Below are positions 1 through 5,669 of a stretch of 7,371 bases of DNA, piece after piece (positions within the stretch are counted from its first letter, which is position 1; every line of letters begins with the position of its first letter). This stretch comes from VFMC01 sp031404435 (GTDB taxonomy: Bacteria > Actinomycetota > Acidimicrobiia > Acidimicrobiales > Ilumatobacteraceae): NCBI GenBank assembly GCA_031404435.1, contig JANNHO010000391.1:1-7371 (forward strand), written 5' to 3'. The notes under the pieces were generated by a model, which saw nothing but the letters and a program-made list of their open reading frames with translations, searched no databases and was not told the origin of the DNA. The position numbers were made by a program, and so were the translations under genes.

Positions 1-30
1 TCGCAGAAGCGCAAGCTGCTCGACGGTTGA
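1..30 (+). CDS. C-terminal tail of an upstream gene (partial)
   Basis: Reading from base 1 gives nine codons (SQKRKLLDG) followed by TGA at 28-30. The TGA overlaps the TTG start of the next gene in a TTGA arrangement, the usual form of a translationally coupled operon in this window. The stretch is too short to identify. It could be chance reading frame; the overlap with the next start is the only support. Confidence 0.35.
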   Translation, partial: SQKRKLLDG

Positions 31-782
31 GTGCTGCGCTCGACGCGACGCCACCGATGCGGCTCGTCAGCTTGGTGCCGTCGATCACCGAAACGCTGCT
101 GGCCTGGGGCGCCGAGGTGGTGGCCTGCACCCGCTTCTGCGAACAGCCGCACCTGCCCCATGTCGGCGGCACGAAGGACCCGCAGATCGACGCGATCGTC
201 GCGCTCGCACCCGACCTGGTGCTGCTCGACCGCGAGGAGAACCGGCGCGAGGACGCGGAGGCGTTGCAAGCGGCGGGCATCCGGTTGCACGTCACCCACG
301 TCACCTCGGTCGATGACGTGGCACCGATGCTCGACGCCCTGTCTGTCGCGATCGGCAGGCGTGCCGTCAGCGGGGCTGCTGCAGCATCCGCCGCCGATGT
401 CGCGGAGCAGTGGGTGGTGGCGGGGGAGCGGTTGCGTGCGTTCGTGCCGATCTGGCGGCGGCCGTGGATGGCGATCGGCCCGGCCACCTACGGGGCGAGC
501 CTGCTGGCCCAGATCGGCATTGATGTGGTGCCCGCCGACCGCGACGCCGCCTACCCGACGGTCACGCTTGAGGAGGCCGCGCTGCTCGGTGCCCAACTGG
601 TACTGCTGCCATCGGAGCCGTATCCGTTCACCGACCGCCATATCGCCGAAGTTGCCGCAGCGGTCGCGTTTGCCCGAGTGGTGCTCATCGACGGCCAAGA
701 CCTGTTCTGGTGGGGAGTCCGCACCAACTCCGCGCTGGCGCGAATCAGGGCAGTCCTGCGTGAGGTGAGTCGACCTCGCTGA
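27..782 (+). CDS. BtuF-like helical backbone metal receptor (cobalamin/Fe-siderophore-binding fold), no signal peptide
   Basis: The 251-residue product resembles the periplasmic-binding fold used by BtuF and iron-siderophore receptors. Visible landmarks are RLVSLVPSITETL (12-24), the VGGTKDP-type segment (47-53) followed by an APDLVLL strand (61-67), RPWMAIGPATYG (145-156) opening the second lobe, and YPTVTLEEA (176-184) leading to LVLLPSEPYPF (191-201). The family binds corrinoids or chelated iron for ABC transporters. Here there is no signal peptide, lipobox or membrane segment, so the protein is predicted to be cytosolic, and its ligand is unknown. The TTG start at 27 overlaps the preceding stop, but an ATG at 57 (protein starting MRLVSLVPS) fits the family's N-terminus equally well; neither has a clear Shine-Dalgarno. 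The last 38 bp overlap the convergent lactonase-like gene. No transporter genes are in view. Confidence 0.8.
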   Translation: MSAALDATPPMRLVSLVPSITETLLAWGAEVVACTRFCEQPHLPHVGGTKDPQIDAIVALAPDLVLLDREENRREDAEALQAAGIRLHVTHVTSVDDVAPMLDALSVAIGRRAVSGAAAASAADVAEQWVVAGERLRAFVPIWRRPWMAIGPATYGASLLAQIGIDVVPADRDAAYPTVTLEEAALLGAQLVLLPSEPYPFTDRHIAEVAAAVAFARVVLIDGQDLFWWGVRTNSALARIRAVLREVSRPR

Positions 783-1605
783 TCAGGATGCGGCCGCCGC
801 GGGAGGTGGTGGTGGCGTCGGGGTGTGAGGCAACGGCTGTGAGCATGAACAGCGTGGTGCCGGCCGGCCCTCCGAGCATGCACGCGTAGCAGTTGTGCAC
901 GGTGTCGATCACGTCGAGCACCTCGCCGCCTTCTGCGACGCGCACGCATTCGGGGGCACCCGCGTTCGCGACCCAGATTGTGCCTGACGCGTCGAGGCAG
1001 ATCCCGTCGGGGGAGCGGTCGCCGAGATCGGCCCACACCCGCCGGTTGGTCAGGGCGGCGTCGGCCGCGATGTCGAACGCGGTGAGCCGGCGGCCCATCG
1101 ATTCGGCGACGACAATCGTGGCTCCGTCGGGCGTGATGACCATTCCGTTCGGGAACAGCAAGCCACTCGCAGCGACGGACACCTCACCGTCGGCTGACAC
1201 AAGGGCGAGGGCGGCGGGGCACTTCGCCGAGAAGTCACCGGTCTTTTCGGCGGTGTGTAAATCGAAGCCGAAGTTGCCGACGTAGGCACGGCCCTGTCGA
1301 TCGACGATCATGTCGTTGCAGTGCCAGGTGGCGACGCTGTTGAGATCTGCATGGGGCATCAAGCGCTCGCCGTCGTAGCGCACGATCTTGCGGTCGAGCA
1401 TCGACACGATCAGCAGCGTTCCGTCGGGCATGAAGCCGAGTCCGCTCGGCTGGCCGGGGATTTCGACCTCGATCCGGACATCACCGTCGGGACCCACCGA
1501 CTTCACCGCATTGTCGTACATGTCGCTGAACCACAGCCGCCCGTCACGCCAACGTGGCCCCTCCGCGAAACGTATCCCCTCGGCCAAGTTCGTGGCGTTA
1601 CTCAT
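745..1605 (-). CDS. SMP-30/gluconolactonase/LRE family protein (six-bladed beta-propeller)
   Basis: The 286-residue protein has the hallmarks of the SMP-30/regucalcin/gluconolactonase propeller. It starts AEGIRFAEGPRW, with E15 as the expected first metal ligand. It then shows WHCNDMIVD (95-103, with N97), LLFPNGM (149-155, N153) and SPDGICLDASG (198-208, D200), matching the Glu/Asn/Asp divalent-metal site, and the typical C-terminal GGRILISEVD (270-279). Family members hydrolyse sugar lactones or other lactones/esters; the substrate here cannot be read from sequence. Length is normal for the family. The frame is open 63 bp further upstream inside galactokinase, but the ATG at 1605 is preferred: it begins at the family N-terminus and has the only strong ribosome binding site in the window (AGGAAGGA, 5 nt upstream). 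It is the last gene of the minus operon, 2 bp after galactokinase. Confidence 0.88.
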   Translation of the reverse strand: MSNATNLAEGIRFAEGPRWRDGRLWFSDMYDNAVKSVGPDGDVRIEVEIPGQPSGLGFMPDGTLLIVSMLDRKIVRYDGERLMPHADLNSVATWHCNDMIVDRQGRAYVGNFGFDLHTAEKTGDFSAKCPAALALVSADGEVSVAASGLLFPNGMVITPDGATIVVAESMGRRLTAFDIAADAALTNRRVWADLGDRSPDGICLDASGTIWVANAGAPECVRVAEGGEVLDVIDTVHNCYACMLGGPAGTTLFMLTAVASHPDATTTSRGGRILISEVDSPHAGLP

Positions 1606-1607
1606 GG

Positions 1608-2642
1608 TTATCCTTCCTGATCTCCGGGGTAGTCCACCCGGGCACCGTCCACCGCGTGGACCACCCACGCCGGTCGCGATCCTTCGAGGTCAACAGCGCC
1701 GGGCTCGGTCATCGCCACAACGCAGCCACCAAAGCCGCCGCCGGTCATGCGCGCCCCGTACACGCCGGGCATCGCCGTAAGTTCGGCCACCGCCGCGTCC
1801 ATGGTCGGTGTGGAGGTTTCGTACAGGTCGCGCAGGCTCGCATGGCTGGCGACCATCAACTTCCCCGCAACCTTGAGGTCGTGGGTACGCATCGCCGCAG
1901 CGAAGTCGCGGACGCGCTGGTTTTCGGCGACCACGTGCTCGGCCCGGCGGCGGATCAGGGCGTCGCTAATGCCAGCGACGTCGGCCGTGGTCGCGTGGCG
2001 TAGCGGGCCGATCTTGCGCTCGGCCAGCGCGCATTCGGCCACGCGATCGGCGTAGGCGGAACCGACGAGGGTGCGATGGGCGACGAAGATCACCACCACG
2101 TCGATGTCGCCGGGGAGCGGTACCGGATCGACCGTCAACTCGCCGCAGTCGATCAGCAGCGCATGCCCGGCCACCCCACTCACGATGCTCAACTGGTCCA
2201 TGATCCCCGTCGGCACACCCGACGCCCGGTTCTCGGCCCGCTGCGTCAGCTTGGCCAGTTCCACCGTGCTGCCCTCGAACCCGAGCGCCAACGCCACCGC
2301 AACCTGCAGGGCATGGCTGCTCGACATGCCGCCGCCGATCGGGATGGTGGTGGTGACGGTGCCGGTGAGACCGAACGACGGCCGCATCTCCGCCACCACC
2401 CCAGCCACGTATCGCCCCCACGACGGAGTGACCGTGGTCGGGTCGTCGATGCGCAGCGGCAGTGACACCGGGTGGGGCTCGTCGGCCGACATGAGATCGA
2501 TCCGCTCGGCCGCAGTGGCACGCTCGAAGTGGATGTCGGTGAAGCGGTCGATGGCCATCGGGAACACAAGTCCGCCGGTGTAGTCGGTGTGGTCGCCGAT
2601 CAGGTTGACCCTGCCAGGAGCGCGGGCGACGCCCGTCGTCAT
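1608..2642 (-). CDS. galK: Galactokinase (GHMP kinase family)
   Basis: The 344-residue protein carries all three GHMP motifs. The galactokinase signature APGRVNLIGDHTDYTGG spans 8-24, with R11 the likely transition-state Arg and H18/T19/D20 in the sugar-binding loop. The ATP-binding PIGGGMSSSHALQ is at 101-113, and MTGGGFGGCVVAM at 299-311. D149 in GIMDQ (146-150) is the probable catalytic base, and HRTLVGSAY (189-197) is the galactokinase-type strand-loop. The expected reaction is ATP plus alpha-D-galactose to galactose-1-phosphate in the cytoplasm (Leloir pathway). It is about 38 residues shorter than E. coli GalK (382), mostly at the N-terminus, and has Asp17 where classical enzymes have Glu (GEHTDY). 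Its ATG overlaps the stop of the upstream LLM oxidoreductase (ATGA), implying coupling. No galT or galE is in view, so another sugar substrate is possible. Confidence 0.9.
   Translation of the reverse strand: MTTGVARAPGRVNLIGDHTDYTGGLVFPMAIDRFTDIHFERATAAERIDLMSADEPHPVSLPLRIDDPTTVTPSWGRYVAGVVAEMRPSFGLTGTVTTTIPIGGGMSSSHALQVAVALALGFEGSTVELAKLTQRAENRASGVPTGIMDQLSIVSGVAGHALLIDCGELTVDPVPLPGDIDVVVIFVAHRTLVGSAYADRVAECALAERKIGPLRHATTADVAGISDALIRRRAEHVVAENQRVRDFAAAMRTHDLKVAGKLMVASHASLRDLYETSTPTMDAAVAELTAMPGVYGARMTGGGFGGCVVAMTEPGAVDLEGSRPAWVVHAVDGARVDYPGDQEG
1611..1618 (-). promoter_or_regulatory. Shine-Dalgarno of the SMP-30-like gene
   Basis: On the minus strand AGGAAGGA lies 5 nt before the ATG at 1605. 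It is built from the last Gln-Glu-Gly codons of galactokinase, just before its TAA at 1610-1608. It fixes the start choice. It also means the third gene of the operon can initiate independently, unlike galactokinase itself, which has no visible ribosome binding site. Confidence 0.8.
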
Positions 2643-3538
2643 GACAGGTGTAAGGAGACGCTCAGGCGCTCGATCGCTTCGAGGTCGAACGGGGCCCGCA
2701 GCGCGATGTTCACCTGGTGTGCGCCGGCATCGACGTAGCTGCCGATGGTGTCGAGCACCTGTTCGTCGCTACCCGTCAGCACACCGGGGCGGACGAACTC
2801 AGCGATCGCCCCGAACTGCTGCTGCAGGCTCTCCTCGGTGAATGCCAGCCCGACGTTGATCGCCCGCTTCACTTCCGCAGGGTCGCGGCCGACGGTCGCG
2901 CAGTGGCCGTCGAGCACGCCATTCTTGCGGGCGAACTCGGCGGCGGAGATGAACGGCACGTTCCACCCGTCGGCGTACTTGGCGGCAATCTTCAACGTGC
3001 GCTTCTCGCCCCCGCCTCCGATCCACACCGGGATCTTCGCCTGTACCGGCCGCGGCTCGTTGCGCGCCTCGGTGAAGGTGAAGTGGGTGCCTGCAAAGTT
3101 CGTCACCTCATCGTGCAACAAACTGCGGATGACCTGGACACCCTCCTCGAGCTGATCGAGGCGTTCCCTGGCTGCCGGGAATGGGATGCCGTACGCGTTG
3201 TACTCGACCAGCGCCCATCCGGCCCCGACGCCCATGTCGGCCCGGCCGCCGGAGAGCTGGTCGATCGCCGTGATCGCTTTGGCAAGCACGGCCGGGTGGC
3301 GGTAGCCGATCGAGTACACGAGCGACCCGCACCGCACCCGGTTGGTGGTGCAGGCCAACGCGGCGTGCATCGCCACGGCTTCGAGACAGGCCGCGTCGTC
3401 GGGGCGGCCGGTGGCTCCATAGAAGTGATCCCAGATCGAGATCCAGCCGTAGCCGAGATCCTCGATCCGTCGCCACACCGAGCACAACTCGTCGGCGGTG
3501 GTGTGTTGTAGGCCGGTGTGGACTCCGAAGACGGTCAT
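2639..3538 (-). CDS. LLM-class F420-dependent oxidoreductase (Rv1855c-like)
   Basis: The 299-residue protein matches the luciferase-like monooxygenase TIM barrel. It begins MTVFGVHTGLQ, followed by IEDLGYGWISIWDHFYG (25-41), a typical beta-2 strand with the Asp-His pair. It then has NRVRCGSLVYSIGYRHPAVLAK (66-87), the strongly conserved DQLSGGRADMGVGAGW (93-108), EEGVQVIRSLL (131-141), and KIPVWIGGGGEKRTLKIAAKYADGWN (168-193), which contributes to phosphate binding of the cofactor. The actinobacterial Rv1855c-like subgroup is thought to use F420 rather than FMN; the substrate is unknown. The frame stays open 52 codons upstream, but that extension would run into the divergent hydrolase. The ATG at 3538 fits both the family start and a -10 hexamer 6 nt upstream. 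It is the first gene of the minus operon and overlaps galactokinase by 4 bp. Confidence 0.88.
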   Translation of the reverse strand: MTVFGVHTGLQHTTADELCSVWRRIEDLGYGWISIWDHFYGATGRPDDAACLEAVAMHAALACTTNRVRCGSLVYSIGYRHPAVLAKAITAIDQLSGGRADMGVGAGWALVEYNAYGIPFPAARERLDQLEEGVQVIRSLLHDEVTNFAGTHFTFTEARNEPRPVQAKIPVWIGGGGEKRTLKIAAKYADGWNVPFISAAEFARKNGVLDGHCATVGRDPAEVKRAINVGLAFTEESLQQQFGAIAEFVRPGVLTGSDEQVLDTIGSYVDAGAHQVNIALRAPFDLEAIERLSVSLHLS

Positions 3539-3544
3539 GCTGCG

Positions 3545-3550
3545 ACGGTA
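3545..3550 (-). promoter_or_regulatory. Putative leaderless -10 element (TACCGT) for the LLM-galK-SMP30 operon
   Basis: On the minus strand TACCGT fits the actinobacterial -10 consensus TANNNT. It is followed by 6 nt (CGCAGC) and the ATG at 3538. This spacing would put transcription start on the A of the start codon, giving a leaderless mRNA. There is no Shine-Dalgarno and no recognisable -35. Its terminal TA is shared with the opposing hexamer at 3549-3554. Confidence 0.5.
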
Positions 3551-3554
3551 GTCT
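3549..3554 (+). promoter_or_regulatory. Putative leaderless -10 element (TAGTCT) for the alpha/beta hydrolase gene
   Basis: TAGTCT is a perfect TANNNT hexamer exactly 6 nt (GCGCCG) before the ATG at 3561, so the predicted transcript begins at the start codon. There is no ribosome binding site between it and the ATG. No good -35 is visible, which is common for TANNNT promoters in actinobacteria. It overlaps the divergent -10 by two bases. Confidence 0.5.
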
Positions 3555-3560
3555 GCGCCG

Positions 3561-4445
3561 ATGCCCCGAGCGACCGTCCCCACCACTGGTATCGAGATCG
3601 AGTATGAGACGTTCGGTTCGCCCGACGATCCGGCGTTGTTGATGGTGATGGGCTTCACCGCCCAACTGATCGTGTGGCCAGAGGGCTTCTGCAAGATGTT
3701 TGCCGACGCGGGACTGTTCGTGATCCGCTACGACAACCGTGACTGTGGGTTGTCGACCAAGCTCGACGGGGTGTCGGTCGACCCGTTGGCCGTCATGGGA
3801 GCATGGGCCTCGGGCCAGCCGATTCCCGAGGTTCCCTACAAGCTGAGCGACATGGCCGCTGACGGCATCGGTCTGCTCGACCACCTTGGTATCGAGCGAG
3901 CCCATGTGATTGGCGCGTCGATGGGCGGGATGATCGCCCAAACCTTGGCCATCGAGTATCCGTCGCGATGCCAGAGCCTGATCTCGGTGATGAGCGCAGT
4001 CGGCGAGGGCGACAACGGGCAATCGTCACCAGAGGCCGCTGCGGTGCTGCTTTCCCCGCCGCCGCTCGACCGCGCTGGCTACATCGCCTCGGCGACCAAC
4101 TCGATGATCTGGCAGTCGGTCAAGTTCCGCGACGCAGACCTCGCCAAGGCCAACGCGGCCGCATCGTACGACCGTTCGTTCTATCCGGAAGGCGCCACCC
4201 GCCAGCTCAGCGCGATCTATGCCAGCGGCGCCCGCACTGAAGGGCTGTCCGCGCTGAAGGTGCCGACGCTCGTCATCCACGGGCGCGACGACACCCTGAT
4301 CACCCCGAGCGGCGGGACGCGCACCGCCGAACTGATCGACGGCGCCAACCTGTTGCTCGTGGCCGACATGGGCCACGACCTCCCCGAGCAGGTGTGGCCG
4401 GTCCTCGTCGACGCCGTCGTATCGCACGCCCGCCGCGCCGCCTGA
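3561..4445 (+). CDS. Alpha/beta hydrolase (RdmC/methylesterase-like)
   Basis: The 294-residue alpha/beta-hydrolase fold protein shows LLMVMGFTAQLIVWP (26-40), which contains the oxyanion-hole strand, and VIRYDNRDCGLS (54-65). The nucleophile elbow GASMGG (118-123) gives Ser120. HGRDDTLITP (240-249) supplies the catalytic acid, probably Asp244, and MGHDLP (270-275) supplies His272. The triad is complete, so the enzyme should be an active esterase, lactonase or related hydrolase. The MGFTAQLIVWP and YDNRDCGLS segments recall the subgroup annotated as aclacinomycin methylesterase RdmC-like; the substrate is not deducible. There is no signal peptide, so it is cytosolic. It is transcribed divergently from the LLM oxidoreductase, with 22 bp between the two start codons. 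It is followed by a 66-bp gap and so may be monocistronic. Confidence 0.88.
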   Translation: MPRATVPTTGIEIEYETFGSPDDPALLMVMGFTAQLIVWPEGFCKMFADAGLFVIRYDNRDCGLSTKLDGVSVDPLAVMGAWASGQPIPEVPYKLSDMAADGIGLLDHLGIERAHVIGASMGGMIAQTLAIEYPSRCQSLISVMSAVGEGDNGQSSPEAAAVLLSPPPLDRAGYIASATNSMIWQSVKFRDADLAKANAAASYDRSFYPEGATRQLSAIYASGARTEGLSALKVPTLVIHGRDDTLITPSGGTRTAELIDGANLLLVADMGHDLPEQVWPVLVDAVVSHARRAA

Positions 4446-4469
4446 CAGCTTCGGGTCGGCCGTTGTCAG
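4442..4469 (+). terminator. Possible hairpin at the end of the hydrolase gene
   Basis: CTGACA (4442-4447, covering the TGA stop) pairs with TGTCAG (4464-4469). The stem extends inward by one G-T and one C-G pair, and GG/CC pairing is possible within the loop. No T-run follows, so this is not a classical intrinsic terminator; it may act as a Rho-assisted or T-less terminator or as a 3' end stabiliser, or be chance. Confidence 0.3.
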
Positions 4470-4475
4470 CGGATG

Positions 4476-4496
4476 ACGACGGCCGGTCCCTGTCGT
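4476..4496 (+). terminator. Second short hairpin in the 66-bp intergenic gap
   Basis: ACGACGG (4476-4482) pairs with CCTGTCGT-side bases 4490-4496 to give a 7-bp stem with one G-T wobble and a 7-nt loop. It lies just downstream of the first hairpin and right before the putative -10 of the racemase gene. It could be a terminator half or a regulatory structure over the promoter's upstream part. There is no T-tract. Confidence 0.25.
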
Positions 4497-4498
4497 GC

Positions 4499-4504
4499 TA
4501 CGAA
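4499..4504 (+). promoter_or_regulatory. Possible -10 element (TACGAA) for the racemase operon
   Basis: TACGAA lies 7 nt before the ATG at 4512. It keeps the conserved T and A of TANNNT but ends in A instead of T. The region before the ATG has no Shine-Dalgarno, so a leaderless or near-leaderless mRNA is plausible. A TTGTCA at 4463-4468 is too far upstream (30 bp) to be its -35. Confidence 0.35.
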
Positions 4505-4511
4505 TTTGGGC

Positions 4512-5669
4512 ATGCCTGGACCCCTCACCGGATACCGAATCGTCGAGTTGGCTGGCATCGGCCCCGGCCCCTTCGCGGCAATGATGCTGGCCGACATGGG
4601 CGCTGAAGTGGTGCGCATCGAGCGAGCCCAAGCGGTTCGCGGCCCGGCACCCGACACCCCGCACTACGACGTGATGCTCCGCGGCCGGCGCAACCTGGCC
4701 CTCGACTTGAAGCACCCCGATGGGGTCGCGACGTTGCTTGATCTGGTTGAGCGCGCCGACGGCCTGATCGAGGGTTTCCGGCCCGGGGTGATGGAACGTC
4801 TCGGCATTGGCCCCGATGTGTGCATGGCCCGGAACCCGAAGCTCGTGTTCGGGCGGATGACGGGATGGGGCCAAACCGGCCCGTACGCGCCGGCCGCCGG
4901 TCACGACATCAACTACATCTCTCTGGCCGGCGCGCTCGCCCACATGGGCCGTCACGGTGAGGGCCCGGTTCCGCCACTGAACCTCGTCGGTGACTTCGGC
5001 GGTGGCGGCATGTTCCTCGCCTTCGGTGTGGTCTGCGCGCTGCTCGAAGCACAGCGCAGCGGTCAGGGTCAGGTGGTCGACACGGCGATGGTCGATGGCG
5101 CGGCGACGCTGATGAGCATGTTCTGGGCGTTCAAGGCTGCGGGCATCTTCGACGAGAACAAGCGCGGCAACGACATGCTCGACACCGGCGCGCACTTCTA
5201 CGACGTGTACCGCTGCTCCGACGGCGAGTACATCTCGATCGGTTCGATCGAGCCGCAGTTCTACACAGAACTGCTCCGCCTCACCGGTCTGGAGGGGGAC
5301 CCGGAGTTCTCCCAGCAGATGGACCGCGACCTGTGGCCGCACCTCAAGACCCGGCTGCACCAGTTGTTCGAGACCAAGTCCCGCGACGAGTGGTGTGCGC
5401 TCATGGAAACCACCGACGTGTGCTTCGCTCCGGTGCTGACCATGAGCGAGGCCGCCCTCCATCCGCACAACATCGAACGCGGCACGTTCATCGAGGTCGC
5501 CGGTGTCACTCAGCCGGCGCCGGCGCCGCGCTTTTCGCGTACGGTACCCACCGTCGACAGTGCGCCGGCGCACCCCGGCCAGCACTCGCGTGAGGTGCTC
5601 GCCGACTGGGGTATCGCCGCAGAGCGGATCGAGGCATTGATCGAATCGAACGCCGTGGCTGACGCCTGA
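4512..5669 (+). CDS. mcr: Alpha-methylacyl-CoA racemase (family III CoA-transferase fold)
   Basis: The 385-residue protein begins MPGPLTGYRIVELAGIGPGP, the N-terminus typical of bacterial AMACR/MCR. The catalytic pair is visible: H131 in AGHDINYISLAG (129-140) and D161 in NLVGDFGGGGMF (157-168), corresponding to His126 and Asp156 of M. tuberculosis MCR. E247 in GSIEPQFY (244-251) corresponds to Glu241. VVDTAMVDGA (188-197) is also a family block. The enzyme epimerises 2-methylacyl-CoA thioesters between R and S forms, needed for beta-oxidation of methyl-branched acids and sterol side chains; it acts in the cytosol without a metal or cofactor. A start at 4473 would add 13 residues unlike the family, so the ATG at 4512 is preferred. 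It is the first gene of a tight run; its TGA overlaps the next ATG by one base. Confidence 0.93.
   Translation: MPGPLTGYRIVELAGIGPGPFAAMMLADMGAEVVRIERAQAVRGPAPDTPHYDVMLRGRRNLALDLKHPDGVATLLDLVERADGLIEGFRPGVMERLGIGPDVCMARNPKLVFGRMTGWGQTGPYAPAAGHDINYISLAGALAHMGRHGEGPVPPLNLVGDFGGGGMFLAFGVVCALLEAQRSGQGQVVDTAMVDGAATLMSMFWAFKAAGIFDENKRGNDMLDTGAHFYDVYRCSDGEYISIGSIEPQFYTELLRLTGLEGDPEFSQQMDRDLWPHLKTRLHQLFETKSRDEWCALMETTDVCFAPVLTMSEAALHPHNIERGTFIEVAGVTQPAPAPRFSRTVPTVDSAPAHPGQHSREVLADWGIAAERIEALIESNAVADA

Noticed and set aside
1606..1668. 21-residue N-terminal extension of the SMP-30-like protein
   Set aside because: It lies inside galactokinase, is Arg/Gly/Pro-rich, and the ATG at 1605 has a strong ribosome binding site.
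2639..3538. Naming the LLM protein as F420-dependent glucose-6-phosphate dehydrogenase
   Set aside because: The sequence follows the general Rv1855c-like pattern; I cannot see residues that would specify a sugar-phosphate site, so only the family is assigned.
3539..3694. 52-residue N-terminal extension of the LLM oxidoreductase
   Set aside because: It would be encoded inside the divergent hydrolase gene, lacks family similarity, and the ATG at 3538 matches the family start with a well-placed -10.
3108..4022. 304-codon minus-strand frame across the divergent promoter region
   Set aside because: It overlaps both the LLM oxidoreductase in another frame and the hydrolase in antisense, and shows no domain; shadow of codon bias.
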